Origin: Micrococcus endophyticus
Lineage (GTDB): Bacteria; Actinomycetota; Actinomycetes; Actinomycetales; Micrococcaceae
DNA length: 64,000 bases
Reading direction: 5' to 3'
NCBI RefSeq assembly: GCF_014205115.1
Contig: NZ_JACHMW010000001.1
Span: forward strand, 1,426,001-1,490,000
The notes beneath the pieces were generated by a model, which worked only from the letters and a program-made list of their open reading frames with translations, was not told where the DNA came from and made no database searches. This document shows positions 23,072 to 38,502 of the stretch, one piece after another. Both the position numbers and the translations under genes were made by a program. How positions within the stretch are numbered: the first letter of the stretch is position 1; the number at the start of each line of letters is the position of its first letter.

Positions 23072-24145
23072 ATGGCCTCCGACCCCGTCGACTCCGAGCT
23101 CGAGCTGGTCCACCGCGCGCTGGGGCGCCTGCGCCCCCACGTCTCCCCCGCCGACGCCCGGGCCCTCCACGAGGCCGACTGGTCCGCCGGCACCGTGGAG
23201 GAGGGCGGCCAGTTCCACCGGGTGCTGGTGTGCGCGGGCACGGGCGTGCTGCGGATGACGCGGGCCCACGAGGTCGGCGCGGCCCCGGCGGCCCGGTGGT
23301 CGCCCGAGCGGGACCCGGCGCGGCAGCTGGGCCGGCGCATGGCGCTGCTGGACGGGCTCGACGCGGCGCTGGCCGAGCAGGGCGTGGCGTGGACGGTGCC
23401 GGTGGCCCTCTCGGATCCGGTTCCCGCCGGCACCGGGGCCGCCGTGCTGCAGCGCTACCTGCCCGGCGGCCCGCATCCGCCGCACGAGGGCGACCCCGCC
23501 GTGCTGCGCCGCCTCCTGGACGAGATCGCCGCCGTGGACGTAGCGGACCCGCGGATCGCCCCGCACCTGGGCCGTCCCTTCTCCTTCCGCGGCCCGTGGA
23601 CGGCGCAGCGGGCGGAGCACGTGGCCGGGATCCCGGTGCGGCTCGCCCCGCGCCTGGGCGCCTGGCCCGGGGACGACGTCGACGCGCGGACGGGGGCCGA
23701 CGTCTGGGCCGACGCGGTGGCCCGGGTGACCCGCGCGGTGACCGCGTGGACCGAGGAGCCGCCCGTGCCGCCGTCGTTGGTGCACGGCGACCTCGCCGGC
23801 CACAACATGCGGTGGCGGGCCGTGCCTGCGGCCGACGACGCCCCCGGCGAGGTCCGCTGGGAGCTGGCCGGGGTGCTCGACTGGGACCTCGCCTGCGCGT
23901 GGGACCCCGCCCTCAACGTGGCCTATCTGAGCCTGTGGCACGGGGAGGATCAGGTGGAGCGCCTCGCCGTCGACGCGGGCGAGGCGGCCCGCGCCCGCGT
24001 GTGGCTGGGCGCCATGGCCCTCGAGACCCTCGACGACGCGGCCGCGCGGGACGAGCTCGTCGGCGGGCTGCCGAACGGCTCGTGGCGACGGCTGCTGCGC
24101 AAGGCCCTCCCCCGGGTGGCGCGGGCCCTCACGGCCCTGGGCTGA
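23072..24145 (+). CDS. APH-family phosphotransferase
   Basis: 357 residues with the aminoglycoside-phosphotransferase/kinase-like fold: LVHGDLAGHNMRW (Brenner motif, catalytic Asp) and GVLDWDLACAWDP (metal-binding Asp). N-lobe motifs are weak. Macrolide, hydroxyurea and sugar kinases share this fold, so resistance should not be assumed. It is a single gene with its own promoter. Confidence 0.8.
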   Translation: MASDPVDSELELVHRALGRLRPHVSPADARALHEADWSAGTVEEGGQFHRVLVCAGTGVLRMTRAHEVGAAPAARWSPERDPARQLGRRMALLDGLDAALAEQGVAWTVPVALSDPVPAGTGAAVLQRYLPGGPHPPHEGDPAVLRRLLDEIAAVDVADPRIAPHLGRPFSFRGPWTAQRAEHVAGIPVRLAPRLGAWPGDDVDARTGADVWADAVARVTRAVTAWTEEPPVPPSLVHGDLAGHNMRWRAVPAADDAPGEVRWELAGVLDWDLACAWDPALNVAYLSLWHGEDQVERLAVDAGEAARARVWLGAMALETLDDAAARDELVGGLPNGSWRRLLRKALPRVARALTALG

Positions 24146-24189
24146 CGCCGACCCTGACCCCGCGCCCGCGCCCCCACCGGAGCGATTCA

Positions 24190-24236
24190 GGTGACTTGTC
24201 GGGGGTGTTCGGGCAAAACACCCCCGACAAGTCACC
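24190..24236. repeat. Intergenic palindrome, family B, copy 1
   Basis: Perfect 20-bp arms, GGTGACTTGTCGGGGGTGTT (24190-24209) and its complement (24217-24236), with a 7-nt loop. It lies between convergent genes. Related to 26720-26770 and 57154-57216. Confidence 0.88.
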
Positions 24237-24270
24237 CCAAAATGCGGGGCGAGGGCGGGGTGGGCCGGGG

Positions 24271-25491
24271 TCAGCCCTGGACGGCCTCGCGGGCCGCCAC
24301 GAACGCGGCGACGGCGGCCTCCACGTCCTCGGCGGAGTGCGCGGCGGAGAGCTGCACGCGGATGCGCGCCTGGCCCTTGGGCACCACCGGGTAGGAGAAC
24401 GCGGTGACGTAGACGCCCTGGTCGAGCATGGCGTCGGCCATCCGGGCGGCCAGGGCGGCGTCGTGGAGCATCACGGGGATGATCGCGTGCTCGCCCTCGA
24501 GCAGCTCGAAGCCCTCCTCGGTCATGCGACGGCGGAACAGGGCCGCGTTCTCGAACAGCTGCGCGCGCAGGGACGCGGAGTCCTCGACCAGGTCCAGCGC
24601 GGTGATGGTGGCCTCCACGATGGACGGGGCGATCGAGTTGGAGAACAGGTAGGGGCGGCCGCGCTGGCGCAGCACGTCCACGATCTCCTGACGGGCCGCC
24701 ACGTAGCCGCCGGAGGCACCGCCGAGGGCCTTGCCGAAGGTGCCCGTGTAGACGTCCACCCGGTCCGAGACGCCCGCGTGCTCGGGGGTGCCGGCACCGG
24801 TGTCCCCCATGAAGCCGACGGCGTGGGAGTCGTCCACCATGACCAGGGCGCCGTACTCGTCGGCGAGGTCGCAGATCTCGGCGAGGGGGGCCAGGTAGCC
24901 GTCCATGGAGAACACGCCGTCGGTGACGATCACGGTCCGGCGGGCGCCGGCGCCGTCGTTGAGCTCCTTGGTCGCCTCGAGCTGGGCGCGCAGGTCGGCC
25001 ATGTCCCGGTTGGCGTAGCGGAAGCGGTGGGCCTTGGACAGGCGCACGCCGTCGATGATCGACGCGTGGTTCAGGGCGTCGGAGATGATGGCGTCCTCGC
25101 GGCCGAAGAACGGCTCGAACACGGCCGCGTTGGCGTCGAAGCACGAGGAGAACAGGATCGTGTCGTCCGTGCCCAGGAAGCGGGACACCCGACGCTCGAG
25201 CTCCAGGTGGCGGTCCTGGGTGCCGCAGATGAAGCGCACCGAGGCCATGCCGAAGCCGCGCTCGTCCAGGGCGCGCTTGGCGGAGTCGATGAGGCGGGAG
25301 TCGTCGGCCAGGCCCAGGTAGTTGTTGGCGCAGAAGTTAAGCACCTCGCGGGCCTCGCCGTCCTCGGCACCGGCCGCGGTGGCCTTCACGTGCGCCGACT
25401 GCGGGGTGGTGATGGCCCGCTCGCGCTTGTAGAGGCCGGACTCGCGCAGCTCGTCGAGCTCGGCGGCCAGCTGGTCCTTGAATGCGTACAT
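24271..25491 (-). CDS. kbl: Glycine C-acetyltransferase (2-amino-3-ketobutyrate CoA ligase)
   Basis: 406 residues; PLP alpha-oxoamine synthase that splits 2-amino-3-ketobutyrate into glycine and acetyl-CoA. Motifs: [38 protein letters not shown] and the PLP Lys in [18 protein letters not shown] at 25491 shares one base with the tdh stop (TGATG) and has GGAGG upstream inside tdh. Confidence 0.94.
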   Translation of the reverse strand: MYAFKDQLAAELDELRESGLYKRERAITTPQSAHVKATAAGAEDGEAREVLNFCANNYLGLADDSRLIDSAKRALDERGFGMASVRFICGTQDRHLELERRVSRFLGTDDTILFSSCFDANAAVFEPFFGREDAIISDALNHASIIDGVRLSKAHRFRYANRDMADLRAQLEATKELNDGAGARRTVIVTDGVFSMDGYLAPLAEICDLADEYGALVMVDDSHAVGFMGDTGAGTPEHAGVSDRVDVYTGTFGKALGGASGGYVAARQEIVDVLRQRGRPYLFSNSIAPSIVEATITALDLVEDSASLRAQLFENAALFRRRMTEEGFELLEGEHAIIPVMLHDAALAARMADAMLDQGVYVTAFSYPVVPKGQARIRVQLSAAHSAEDVEAAVAAFVAAREAVQG

Positions 25492-26537
25492 CAGAGGTTC
25501 CTCCAGTCCAGGACGATCTTGCCGGTGGCGCCGGCGCGGGCGGCGTCGAAGCCGCGCTTCCATTCGGGGGCGGCGATCACGTCGGTCACCACGGACTCGA
25601 CGCGCTCGCGCAGGGTGGCGTTGGTCTGCAGCATGGCGGCCATCGCGTACCAGGTCTCGAACATCTCACGGCCGTAGATGCCCTTGATGGTGAGCATGTG
25701 GGTGACCACGCTCTGCCAGTCGATGGCGATCTCCTCGGCCGGCAGGCCCAGCAGGGCGATCTTGCCGCCGTGGTTCATGTTGGCGACCATCTCCTGGAGC
25801 GCGCTCGCGCGGCCGGACATCTCGAGGCCGACGTCGAACCCCTCGGCCAGGCCGAGCTCGCGCTGGGCCTCGCGGATGCGGGTGGCGGAGACGTCGATCG
25901 CGGCGTCCGCGCCCATGCTGCGGGCCAGCTCGAGGCGCTCCGCGGAGACGTCCGTGATGGCGATGTAGCGGGCGCCGGCGTGGCGGGCGATCGGGATGGC
26001 CATCAGGCCGATGGGCCCGGCGCCGGTGATGAGCACGTCCTCGCCCACGAGCGGGAAGCTCAGGGCGGTGTGGACGGCGTTGCCCAGGGGGTCGAAGATC
26101 GCACCCAGCTCGGGGGTGACGTGCTCGCCCTTGTGGACCCACACGTTGGCCTCGGGGATCACCACGTACTCGGCGAACGCGCCGTCGCGCTGCACGCCCA
26201 CGGAGACGGTGTTGATGCACATCTGGCGGCGGCCGGCGCGGCAGTTGCGGCACATCCCGCACACGACGTGGCCCTCGCCCGAGACGCGCTGGCCGACCTC
26301 GACGTGCTCCACGAGGTCGCCGACCTCCACGACCTCGCCGTAGAACTCGTGCCCCGGGATCATCGGCGCCTGGATCATGGCCTGCGCGGCGGCGTCGTAC
26401 GCCTCGATGTGCAGGTCGGTGCCGCAGATGCCGGTGGTGAACACGCGGATCTTCACGTCGTGGGCGCCGCACTCGGGCTCGGGGCGCTCGGTGAACTCGA
26501 ATCCGGCGTGCGGGCCGGACTTGTACAGGGCCTTCAT
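25491..26537 (-). CDS. tdh: L-threonine 3-dehydrogenase
   Basis: 348 residues; zinc medium-chain dehydrogenase oxidising threonine to 2-amino-3-ketobutyrate, substrate of the next gene. Catalytic zinc ligands are in GICGTDLHI and GHEFYGEV; structural zinc Cys in [18 protein letters not shown] site [12 protein letters not shown] at 26537 has a GAGAGGA site about 10 nt upstream. tdh-kbl is the classical threonine-to-glycine operon. Confidence 0.95.
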   Translation of the reverse strand: MKALYKSGPHAGFEFTERPEPECGAHDVKIRVFTTGICGTDLHIEAYDAAAQAMIQAPMIPGHEFYGEVVEVGDLVEHVEVGQRVSGEGHVVCGMCRNCRAGRRQMCINTVSVGVQRDGAFAEYVVIPEANVWVHKGEHVTPELGAIFDPLGNAVHTALSFPLVGEDVLITGAGPIGLMAIPIARHAGARYIAITDVSAERLELARSMGADAAIDVSATRIREAQRELGLAEGFDVGLEMSGRASALQEMVANMNHGGKIALLGLPAEEIAIDWQSVVTHMLTIKGIYGREMFETWYAMAAMLQTNATLRERVESVVTDVIAAPEWKRGFDAARAGATGKIVLDWRNL

Positions 26538-26719
26538 GGGGTGGGGAGGTCCTCTCGCGGGGACGCCGGCGGGTGCGTCGGCGTTGACGCGGACGACTCT
26601 ACTGCCCGGTCTCCGCCGCTCAAAGGTGCCGCCCCTCGGCACCGTCCGACCGGCTGCCGGCAGAGCCGGGCGACGTGCCTCAGACGCGGGCGCTCCCCGC
26701 GTCCCTCCCCCACGCAGTC

Positions 26720-26770
26720 GGGGCGACTTGTGGGAGGTGTTCGCGTCGAACACCTCCCGCAAGTCGCCCC
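26720..26770. repeat. Intergenic palindrome, family B, copy 2
   Basis: 24-bp arms (26720-26743 and 26747-26770) with one G-T wobble and a 3-nt loop; shares CGACTTGT-GGAGGTGTT with copy 1. It lies between gatB and tdh, both on the minus strand. Confidence 0.88.
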
Positions 26771-26774
26771 GAAC

Positions 26775-26852
26775 GGCTCGGCCCGGCTCGGCTCGGCCTG
26801 GCTCGGCTCGGCTCGGCCCGGCTCGGCCTGGCTCGGCTCGGCCGGGCCCGGC
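26775..26852. repeat. GGCTC pentamer tract
   Basis: About 15 imperfect copies of GGCTC/GGCCT/GGCCC run for 78 bp and stop exactly at the gatB stop codon. It is the only clear microsatellite of the core region. With the family B palindrome it fills most of the 315 bp between gatB and tdh. Confidence 0.85.
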
Positions 26853-28358
26853 TCAGCTCACGCCGAGGCGCTCCAGCACGATCTCGCGGACGCGGCCGGC
26901 GTCGGCCTGGCCGCGGGTGGCCTTCATGACCGGGCCGATCAGGGCCCCGACGGCGGCCATCTTGCCGCCGCGGATCTTCTCGGCCACGTCCGGGTTGGCG
27001 GCGATCGCCGCGTCCACGGCCTCGGTGAGCGCGCCGTCGTCGGAGACCACGGCCAGGCCCTTGGACTCGACGATCTCCTTCGGGGTGCCCTCGCCGTCGG
27101 CCACGAGGCCGAGCACCTGCTTGGCGATCTTGTCGTTGATCGTCTTCGCGGCGATCAGCTCCTCGACCTCCACCACGTGGGCCGGGGTGACGCCCAGCTC
27201 GGCGACGGCGGTCTCGCGCACGTTGGCCAGGCGGGCGATCTCGCCCATCCACCACTTGCGGGCGGCCGCGGGCGAGGCGCCGGCCTCGACCGTGGCCACG
27301 ATCTCGTCCAGCACGCCGGCGTTGACGACGTCCCGGAACTCCTCGTCCGCGTAGCCCCACTCGGCCTTGAGTCGCTTGTTGCGCACGGCCGGCAGCTCGG
27401 GCATCTCGGCGCGCACGCGCTCCACCCAGGCGGCGTCCACGTGCACGGGCACGAGGTCCGGCTCGGGGAAGTAGCGGTAGTCGTCCGCGTCCGACTTCGG
27501 GCGGCCCGAGGTGGTGGTGCGCGTGTCCTCGTGCCAGTGGCGGGTCTCCTGCGTCACGGTGCCGCCCGCGGCGAGCAGCGCGGCCTGGCGCTGGATCTCG
27601 TGGGTGACCGCGTGCTGGACGGCGCGCGTGGAGTTCACGTTCTTCGTCTCGGTGCGGGTGCCGAACTCCGTCGCGCCCTTGGGCATGAGGGAGACGTTGG
27701 CGTCGCAGCGGACGTTGCCGCGCTCCATGCGCGCGTCCGAGATGTCGATCGCCTTGACGATGTCCCGGATGGCGGTGACGTAGGCGCGGGCCAGCTCGGG
27801 CGCGCGGGCGCCGGCCCCGACGATCGGCTTGGTGACGATCTCGATGAGCGGCACGCCGGCGCGGTTGTAGTCCACGAGCGAGTTCGAGGCGCCCTGGATG
27901 CGGCCGGAGCCGCCCACGTGGGTGAGCTTGCCGGCGTCGTCCTCGAGGTGGGCGCGCTCGATCTCCACGCGGAAGACCTCGCCGTCCTCCAGCTCCACGT
28001 CCAGGTGGCCGTCGAAGACGATCGGCTCGTCGTACTGGGAGGTCTGGAAGTTCTTCGGGGTGTCCGGGTAGAAGTAGTTCTTCCGCGCGAAGCGGCAGGT
28101 CTCGGCGACCTGCGCGTCCAGGGCCACGCCCAGGCGGACGGCGTACTCCACGACCTCCCGGTTGAGCACCGGCAGGGTGCCGGGCAGGCCGAGGTCCAGC
28201 GGGGTGACGTTGGTGTTCGGCTCGTCGCCGAAGGCGTTGGGCGCCGAGGAGAAGATCTTCGTGGCGGTGTTCAGCTCCACGTGCACCTCGAAGCCCAGCA
28301 CGGGGTCGAAGCGCTCCATCGCCTCCGCGAAGTCCATGGTCTGCTCTGCGTGGCTCAT
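26853..28358 (-). CDS. gatB: Asp/Glu-tRNA(Asn/Gln) amidotransferase subunit B
   Basis: 501 residues; the kinase/transfer subunit that activates Asp-tRNA(Asn) and Glu-tRNA(Gln). Visible: [45 protein letters not shown], the [14 protein letters not shown] signature and a C-terminal YqeY-like tail. ATG at 28358 overlaps the gatA stop (ATGA). Last gene of gatCAB. Confidence 0.96.
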   Translation of the reverse strand: MSHAEQTMDFAEAMERFDPVLGFEVHVELNTATKIFSSAPNAFGDEPNTNVTPLDLGLPGTLPVLNREVVEYAVRLGVALDAQVAETCRFARKNYFYPDTPKNFQTSQYDEPIVFDGHLDVELEDGEVFRVEIERAHLEDDAGKLTHVGGSGRIQGASNSLVDYNRAGVPLIEIVTKPIVGAGARAPELARAYVTAIRDIVKAIDISDARMERGNVRCDANVSLMPKGATEFGTRTETKNVNSTRAVQHAVTHEIQRQAALLAAGGTVTQETRHWHEDTRTTTSGRPKSDADDYRYFPEPDLVPVHVDAAWVERVRAEMPELPAVRNKRLKAEWGYADEEFRDVVNAGVLDEIVATVEAGASPAAARKWWMGEIARLANVRETAVAELGVTPAHVVEVEELIAAKTINDKIAKQVLGLVADGEGTPKEIVESKGLAVVSDDGALTEAVDAAIAANPDVAEKIRGGKMAAVGALIGPVMKATRGQADAGRVREIVLERLGVS

Positions 28359-29971
28359 GCCCGGCCTCCTGCCGTGGTCGCGGTGGCGGCGCGCTGCGCG
28401 CCCTTCTCCAGCTCGGGGGCCTGGGCCCAGACGGGGCCGCCGCGGCCGTCCTCGACGAGGCGCTCGAGCGCGGCGCCCGCCTCGTACAGGCGCGCGTCCT
28501 CGCGGGCCGGCGCCATGAGCTGCAGGCCGTAGGGCAGGCCCTCGACGACGCCGCCGGGCAGGGACAGCCCGGGGATGCCGGCCAGGTTGGCCGGGATGGT
28601 GGCGAGGTCGTTGACGTACATGGTCAGGGGGTCGTCCGTCTTCGCGCCCAGCTCGAAGGCCGGGGTCGGCGCGGTGGGCGTGAGGAGCACGTCCACCTGC
28701 TCGAAGGCGCGGGCGAAGTCCTCCTGCACGAGGGTGCGGACCTTCTGCGCGGAGCCGTAGTAGGCGTCGTAGTAGCCCGCGGACAGCGCGTAGGTGCCCA
28801 GGATGATGCGGCGCTTGACCTCGTCGCCGAAGCCGGCGGCGCGGGTGGCGCCCATGACCTGCTCGATCGTGCCGCCGCCGTCGGGCACCACGCGGTGGCC
28901 GTAGCGGACGCCGTCGAAGCGGGCCAGGTTGGAGGAGGCCTCCGAGGGCATGATCAGGTAGTACGCGCCGAGGGCGGCGTCGAAGCTGGGGCAGGAGACC
29001 TCCACGATCTGAGCCCCGGCCTCGCGCAGCGCGGCCACGTGCTCGTCGAACGCGGCCCGGATGCCCGGGTGGAAGGCGTCCGCGGGCAGGTCGGTCACGA
29101 CGCCGACGCGCAGCCCCGCCAGGTCGCGGCCGCGGGCGGCGGCGGTGAGGTCCGCCGGCTCCTCGGCCAGGGAGGTGGAGTCCTGCGGGTCGTGCCCGCC
29201 GATGACCTGCTGGAGCGCGGCGGCGTCCGCCACGGTGCGGGCGGCGGGGCCGATCTGGTCCAGCGAGGACGCCATGGCGATGAGCCCGTAGCGGGAGACC
29301 GCGCCGTAGGTGGGCTTCACGCCCACGGTGCCGGTGAAGGCGGCGGGCTCGCGCACGGAGCCGCCGGTGTCCGAGCCGAGGGCGAACGGGGCGAGGAAGG
29401 CGGCGACGGCGGCCGCGGAGCCGCCGCCCGAGCCGCCGGGCACGCGGTCCAGGTCCCACGGGTTGCGGGTGATGCCGAACGCGGAGTGCTCGGTGGAGCC
29501 GCCCATGGCGAACTCGTCGAGGTTGGTCTTGCCCAGGATCGGCAGGCGGGCCTCGCGCAGCCGGGTGACCACGGTGGCGTCGTACGGGCTCATCCAGCCG
29601 TCCAGCATGCGCGAGGCGGCGGTGGTGGGCTGGCCCTGCGTGACGATGTTGTCCTTCACGGCCACGGGCACGCCGGCCAGCGGGTGCAGGGCCTCGGCCT
29701 CGGCGCCGCCGGCGGCGCGGATGGCGTCCACCTCGGCGGCGACGGCGAGCGCCTCCTCGGCGTTCACGTGCAGGTAGGCGCGCACGCCGCGGTCGGCGGC
29801 GGCGTCGGCGCGGGGGTCGCCGTCGAACTCGGCGATGCGGTCCAGGTGGGCCTGGACGAGCTCCACGGAGGTGGTGGTGCCGGCGCGCAGGCGCTCGGCC
29901 ATCTGGAGGGCGGTGAGGCGGACGAGCTGGTCCGCGGCGAGCTCAGCGGTCGCGTCGAAGGTCTGCGTCAT
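28355..29971 (-). CDS. gatA: Asp/Glu-tRNA amidotransferase subunit A
   Basis: 538 residues; amidase-signature glutaminase. Lys of the Ser-cisSer-Lys triad in [12 protein letters not shown], the Gly/Ser-rich [14 protein letters not shown] and the nucleophile Ser in [13 protein letters not shown] are all present. Starts 6 nt after gatC. Confidence 0.96.
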   Translation of the reverse strand: MTQTFDATAELAADQLVRLTALQMAERLRAGTTTSVELVQAHLDRIAEFDGDPRADAAADRGVRAYLHVNAEEALAVAAEVDAIRAAGGAEAEALHPLAGVPVAVKDNIVTQGQPTTAASRMLDGWMSPYDATVVTRLREARLPILGKTNLDEFAMGGSTEHSAFGITRNPWDLDRVPGGSGGGSAAAVAAFLAPFALGSDTGGSVREPAAFTGTVGVKPTYGAVSRYGLIAMASSLDQIGPAARTVADAAALQQVIGGHDPQDSTSLAEEPADLTAAARGRDLAGLRVGVVTDLPADAFHPGIRAAFDEHVAALREAGAQIVEVSCPSFDAALGAYYLIMPSEASSNLARFDGVRYGHRVVPDGGGTIEQVMGATRAAGFGDEVKRRIILGTYALSAGYYDAYYGSAQKVRTLVQEDFARAFEQVDVLLTPTAPTPAFELGAKTDDPLTMYVNDLATIPANLAGIPGLSLPGGVVEGLPYGLQLMAPAREDARLYEAGAALERLVEDGRGGPVWAQAPELEKGAQRAATATTAGGRA

Positions 29972-29977
29972 GGCCGG

Positions 29978-30274
29978 TCACTCCCCGTCCAGGATCGCGG
30001 GGACCTTGAACTGGCCGTCCTGCGCGTCGGGCGCCTGGTCCACGGCCTGCTCCTGGGTGAGCATCCCGGCGGGGACGTCCTCGCGGAACACGTTGGACAT
30101 GGCGATCGGGTGGGACGTGGGCGGCACGTCCGCGCCCGCCGCGGCCTGCACGGCCGAGACGTGCCCCAGGATCTGCTCGAGCTCACCGGAGACGGTGGCG
30201 AGCTCCTCGTCGCTCATCTGGATGTGGGCCAGGCGCGCGAGGTGCGCCACCTGGTCCCGGGTGATCTCAGGCAT
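29978..30274 (-). CDS. gatC: Asp/Glu-tRNA amidotransferase subunit C
   Basis: 98 residues; wraps around and stabilises GatA-GatB. Family features: ITRDQVAHLARLAHIQMSDE, ELEQILGHV and a C-terminal FKVPAILDGE. ATG at 30274 with GAGGAGATC upstream. A minus-strand TAGACT at 30375-30370 may be the operon's -10 box. Confidence 0.93.
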   Translation of the reverse strand: MPEITRDQVAHLARLAHIQMSDEELATVSGELEQILGHVSAVQAAAGADVPPTSHPIAMSNVFREDVPAGMLTQEQAVDQAPDAQDGQFKVPAILDGE

Positions 30275-30454
30275 GGATCTCCTCGTCTGACGTCGTGGGC
30301 TGCGGCGTCCGCCGCCCGGGCACGCGGGGGTGCGGGGGCGGCGCTCTCGCCGGATGCGGTTCGGCCCCGAGTCTAGCGGCGCGGGCGGACGCCCCACGCG
30401 GGCGCGGCGCACGACGACGGCGGCACGCGTCCGGCGCGCCGCCGTCGGCCGGGC

Positions 30455-31015
30455 TCAGGCCAGCGGCAGGCGGTAGACGAGGAAGGGGCCGGTCTCGTCG
30501 GCGGGGTCGAGGTCCGGTATGACGTCCCGCAGGTACCAGTCCCGCTCGGGCACGCGCACGTAGCCGAGGGCCTCGTAGAGGCGGTGGGCGTCGGTCATGG
30601 TGGGCATGGTGGTCAGGGCGATCGCCTCGATGCCGGGCAGGGCGCGGGCGCGCTCCTCGATCACGGCCATCAGCGTGCGGGCGACGCCCCTGCGGTGGTG
30701 GTCCGGGTGGACGGCGAGCATGCGGAACTCGTACTCCCCCGGCGCGGCGGTCTCCGCCATGGGCGACCCCAGCGGGGTGAGCACCACGGAGCCGGCCACC
30801 TGTCCGTCCACCTCGGCCACGAGCACCTCGGCCCGGGCGGCCCGGCCGGCCACGTCCCGGAGGGTCTTGACGTACCGGGAGCCGGGGGCGATGTGGCCGC
30901 CGTCCACGTAGGACGCGACGGTCAGCGCGGCCACCGCCTCGTGGTCCTCGGGGCGCAGCGGGCGGACCTGCGGGCGCGCGGGCGGCGTCGGCACGGTCGG
31001 AGCGGTCTCGGTCAT
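30455..31015 (-). CDS. GNAT-family N-acetyltransferase
   Basis: 186 residues, single GNAT domain: VRPLRPEDHEAVAALTVASY, FRMLAVHPDHHRRGVARTLM (acetyl-CoA loop) and AHRLYEALGYVRV. The acceptor is unknown. ATG overlaps the stop of the preceding thioredoxin-like gene (ATGA). Confidence 0.88.
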   Translation of the reverse strand: MTETAPTVPTPPARPQVRPLRPEDHEAVAALTVASYVDGGHIAPGSRYVKTLRDVAGRAARAEVLVAEVDGQVAGSVVLTPLGSPMAETAAPGEYEFRMLAVHPDHHRRGVARTLMAVIEERARALPGIEAIALTTMPTMTDAHRLYEALGYVRVPERDWYLRDVIPDLDPADETGPFLVYRLPLA

Positions 31016-31517
31016 CGGGGTCCTTCCTCCCGGGTGCGGGGCCCGCCGGCGGGGCGGGCGTCGCGGAGCATGTCCTTGAGCCGGGAGCGGGACGCCTCGT
31101 CCGCGGCCACGAAGTCCTTGCGGCGCGCCCACACGGTGGGGACCGCCTCGTGGGCGTGCCCGTCGCGGCCGGCGTGCAGGCGGTGCAGCACGGGCACCGC
31201 GTCCTTGTCCGTCCAGATGTTCACCCAGTAGACGGCGTCCCGCTGGGCGGGGTCCAGGTCGCGCAGCAGCGCCTGGCAGTACGGGCAGCCGGGCCGCCAG
31301 AACACGACGACGCCGCCGGCCTGAACATGCGCCTGCGCGCCGGCCAGCGGGCGGGAGCGCACGCGCAGCTGCGGGAGGTGGCGCCAGAGCATCCACAGCA
31401 TGGCCAGCGCGGCCACGAGCACCACGACGTCCCGGCGCAGCGTGCCCCACACGAGGAACACGAGCCCCGCGGAGCCGAAGAGCACGGGCCAGAACCAGGG
31501 GTCTCCCACGAGTCGTC

Positions 31518-31521
<4 letters not shown>
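31012..31521 (-). CDS. Membrane-anchored thioredoxin/glutaredoxin-like protein
   Basis: 169 residues: two N-terminal helices (about 8-27 and 31-48) and then a thioredoxin-like domain with FWRPGCPYCQALLRDL; CPYC is the glutaredoxin-type active site. TDKDAVPVLHRLHAG and the EAVPTVW segment (cis-Pro) follow. Likely a membrane-tethered thiol oxidoreductase. It overlaps its neighbours by 4 nt on both sides. Confidence 0.85.
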
Positions 31522-35681
<4,160 letters not shown>

Positions 35682-35692
35682 GGGGTCCTCGT

Positions 35693-36916
35693 TCAGTCGG
35701 CGAGCAGGGTCTGGGCCGACCCGTTCAGGAGCAGGGAGGGGCGGACCTCCCCGACCCCCCGGACGATCCTGGGCGGCTGGGGGACGAGCACGAAGCGCTC
35801 GTCCCGGGACAGGGCCGCGGCGGTCATGGCGTCCACCAGCACGGTACCCGGATCCGCCAGCGACGTCAGCCGGGCGGCCAGGTTGACGGTGGGCCCGTAG
35901 ATGTCGCCCATGCGGGAGAGCACGCGGCCCCACGACAGGGCGACGCGGGCGGAGGGCAGCTCGTCGTCCGCGGCGATCGCCTCGGCCAGCGCGAGCGCGA
36001 TGGCGGCGCCCGTCTCCGGGGTCTCCGCGTTGAACATGACCTCGTCGCCGATGGTCTTCACGAGCCAGCCGCCGCCGGCGGAGATGATCTCGGCGCTGAG
36101 CGTCTCGAAGCGCTGCACCATCCGGGCCAGCGTGCGGTCGTCCATGGTCCGCGAGAGCGTGGTGTAGGAGACCATGTCCGCGAAGCCCACGGCGCGGGCC
36201 AGGGGCAGCGGCGAGTCCGACTCGGAGCCGTCGCGGCCCTCCTCGCTCGCGGCCAGGCCGGCCTCCACGCGCACGGTCAGGCGCTTCACCGCGCGGTTGA
36301 GCTGGCGGCGGTAGACGATCCGCATGGCCCGCTCCAGCGGGGTGACGATCTCGGGGAGCAGGTCGACGGCGGCGCGCCGGGCCTCCGGGTCGGTGAGGCC
36401 CTCGGAGACGATCTTGTCCTCCACGAGCGCCTCGATCTGCCACACCACCATGCGGTCCGTCATCTGCCCGATCGAGCGGGCCAGCGAGATCGCGGCGTCC
36501 TCGTTGAGGGCGCCGGAGCGCACGAGCTCCAGGACGGACTCGAAGGCCTCCACGTCCGCCTCGGTGAACGCCTTGTGGCCCTCCGGCGAGGTGGGGTAGC
36601 CCAGGGCCCGCCAGATCTTGCGGGCGGAGACGGTGGACACGCCCATCCGCTGCGCGACCTCGCGGGCGGTATAGGCCCGCGGTCCCACCACGAGGCCGGC
36701 GTCCAGCGTGCGCATCGCCGTGGTCCAGCCGGCACCGGGCGGGGGCGCGTCGACCTCCTCGAGCCGGTCGGCGGCGGCCTCGCCCCGGCGGTCCTCGTGC
36801 CGGTCCGCGCGGCGCTCGTCGTGCGAGTCCTTGCGGCGAGGCGCCTCCGCGGGGCCGGAGCCGTCCGGGGCGATGATGGGCAGCGGGGCGGTGTCCGGCG
36901 TCTCCGCACGGCTCAT
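35693..36916 (-). CDS. Class III adenylate/guanylate cyclase with N-terminal HTH
   Basis: 407 residues. A charged N-terminus is followed by a MerR-like HTH ([20 protein letters not shown]) and a C-terminal cyclase domain: [16 protein letters not shown] (metal Asp), [10 protein letters not shown] and [15 protein letters not shown]. This HTH-linker-cyclase form is typical of actinobacteria. cAMP is the more common product, but GTP specificity cannot be excluded. ATG overlaps the PH-domain gene's stop. Confidence 0.9.
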   Translation of the reverse strand: MSRAETPDTAPLPIIAPDGSGPAEAPRRKDSHDERRADRHEDRRGEAAADRLEEVDAPPPGAGWTTAMRTLDAGLVVGPRAYTAREVAQRMGVSTVSARKIWRALGYPTSPEGHKAFTEADVEAFESVLELVRSGALNEDAAISLARSIGQMTDRMVVWQIEALVEDKIVSEGLTDPEARRAAVDLLPEIVTPLERAMRIVYRRQLNRAVKRLTVRVEAGLAASEEGRDGSESDSPLPLARAVGFADMVSYTTLSRTMDDRTLARMVQRFETLSAEIISAGGGWLVKTIGDEVMFNAETPETGAAIALALAEAIAADDELPSARVALSWGRVLSRMGDIYGPTVNLAARLTSLADPGTVLVDAMTAAALSRDERFVLVPQPPRIVRGVGEVRPSLLLNGSAQTLLAD

Positions 36917-37443
36917 CGGGGGCCTCCTGTGGGGGCGGGGGCGGGCCAGCTGGCGACGCGCGCCTGGCGGGTGAGGTGGGCGAGCGCCTCCTCGAAGCGC
37001 GCGGCCTCGGGGACGTCGCGCAGGCGCCAGTGGACCTGGCGCGCGGGCTCCTGGAAGAGGATGTGCAGGTCCCCGGCGCCGGAGCCGCGACGGCGGCGCT
37101 GCACGTCGGCGATGGACACGAGCGACATGGCCACGTCCGCGCCCCCGCCGAGGCCGGTGCGCTGCACGATCCGGCGGCTGGTCACCACGGTGCGCCGGGT
37201 GGCCCAGCGCAGCACGGGCAGCAGCATGCCGGGCAGCAGGGCGAGCACGGCCACGGCCCACGCGGCCGTCTCGAGCAGCGCGCGGTTCTGCGTGAGGATC
37301 CCGGGCAGGTCCGGGCGCGCGAGCACGCCCATGGCCAGGCCGAGCAGGAACGCGACGGTCACGAGGACGGCGGCGGGGCGCAGCAGGGCGCGCGGGTGGG
37401 TGCGGGTGCGCACCATCACCTGTTCACCGGGCTCCAGGCGCAT
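36913..37443 (-). CDS. Bacterial PH-domain membrane protein
   Basis: 176 residues with two membrane helices (about 24-43 and 60-80) and a bPH_2-type domain after them ([20 protein letters not shown], then [12 protein letters not shown]). ATG at 37443 follows AGGAGG at the right spacing; a GTG 9 nt upstream is too close to the SD. Precise role unknown; it is coupled to the cyclase. Confidence 0.82.
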   Translation of the reverse strand: MRLEPGEQVMVRTRTHPRALLRPAAVLVTVAFLLGLAMGVLARPDLPGILTQNRALLETAAWAVAVLALLPGMLLPVLRWATRRTVVTSRRIVQRTGLGGGADVAMSLVSIADVQRRRRGSGAGDLHILFQEPARQVHWRLRDVPEAARFEEALAHLTRQARVASWPAPAPTGGPR

Positions 37444-37473
37444 GGCGGTCACCTCCTGACCCTCTCTGGGCGC

Positions 37474-38313
37474 TCATGCGCCGCGGTGCACGTCGCCGCG
37501 CAGATGGGCCACGTCGCCGGCGCGGACCTCGGTCTCGATTCTGCCACGGTCCGCTGTGACATGACTCACGCGCAGGGCGCCGCCGGGGCCCAGCGCGACG
37601 GCGGTCCCCTCCAGCACGTCCCCGCCGGGCAGCTCGGCGCGGACCTCGCGGCCCAGGGTGGACAGCCGCTGCGTCACGGCGGCCACGGCCGGGTGGCGCC
37701 CGTCCACGGCCTCGGCCTCGCCGGCGACGGCGGCCGCGAACCGGTCGGCGGCGCCCACGACGGCGTCCCGCAGGGCGGCGGCCAGCCCCCGGGGCGCCGG
37801 CACGGCCTCGGCGCCGATCTGCTCGGCCAGGTCCGTGGCGGTGGCCACGGGTGCGGCGCCGCGGTGGTCCAGGTTCACCCCCATGCCCACGACCACCCCC
37901 GGGCCGCCCCCGTCCGCGGCGGGGGCGACGGTGGCCAGCACGCCGCACAGCTTGCGGCCGTCCGGGGCGAGCACGTCGTTGGGCCACTTCAGGTGCGCGG
38001 TCGCGCCGAGCCCGGCCAGGTGCTCCACCACGGCGGCGGAGGCCACGAGGGACAGCCAGCTCAGGTGCACCGGGGCCAGGGGGGTGCCGCCGGCCGCGGG
38101 GCGCAGGTGCACGGACAGGGCCAGCGCCGCGCCCGGGGCCGCGCTCCACACGCGCGAGTGGCGGCCGCGCCCGGCACGCTGGTCCGCGGTGGCCACGGCC
38201 AGCCCGTGGCGCGGGCCCTCGCGGCCCACGCGCGCGAGCACCTCGTCCTGGGTGGACCCGGCCGAGTCCAGCCAGACCAGGCCCGGGGCGGCGGGGTCGT
38301 GGGGTGCGTGCAT
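37474..38313 (-). CDS. birA: Biotin-[acetyl-CoA-carboxylase] ligase
   Basis: 279 residues; attaches biotin to BCCP domains. [24 protein letters not shown] (biotinyl-AMP loop) and [19 protein letters not shown] are seen. No N-terminal HTH, so not a repressor. Divergent from the carboxylase genes that provide its substrate. TATACC 7 nt before the ATG suggests a leaderless mRNA. Confidence 0.94.
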   Translation of the reverse strand: MHAPHDPAAPGLVWLDSAGSTQDEVLARVGREGPRHGLAVATADQRAGRGRHSRVWSAAPGAALALSVHLRPAAGGTPLAPVHLSWLSLVASAAVVEHLAGLGATAHLKWPNDVLAPDGRKLCGVLATVAPAADGGGPGVVVGMGVNLDHRGAAPVATATDLAEQIGAEAVPAPRGLAAALRDAVVGAADRFAAAVAGEAEAVDGRHPAVAAVTQRLSTLGREVRAELPGGDVLEGTAVALGPGGALRVSHVTADRGRIETEVRAGDVAHLRGDVHRGA

Positions 38314-38320
38314 TCCCTCA

Positions 38321-38326
38321 GGTATA
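38321..38326 (-). promoter_or_regulatory. -10 box of birA (leaderless)
   Basis: TATACC on the minus strand, 7 nt before the start codon. Confidence 0.5.
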
Positions 38327-38502
38327 CACGCCGACCCTGGCCCGTCCCTGGGTGCCCGAGGCCCCCGCCGCCGGCACCCGCGGGGCCGGCCCACCGCCGT
38401 CGCCCCCGGATTGTGGACTTCCTCCAACGGCGGCGCGCTCCCCCGGCCCGTACACTGGCCGCTGAGCTGGAGCATCTGGCGGACCACCACAAGGAGGACG
38501 TG

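Noticed and set aside
23072-24145. APH-family gene as an aminoglycoside-resistance gene
   Set aside because: The fold is shared by many metabolic kinases, the gene lies in core DNA with core composition, and it is not close to any known resistance enzyme that I recognise.
25482-28532. A 1016-codon open frame opposite tdh and gatB
   Set aside because: Same shadow effect: composition is His/Gly/Asp-rich without motifs, and it spans two clearly coding genes on the other strand.
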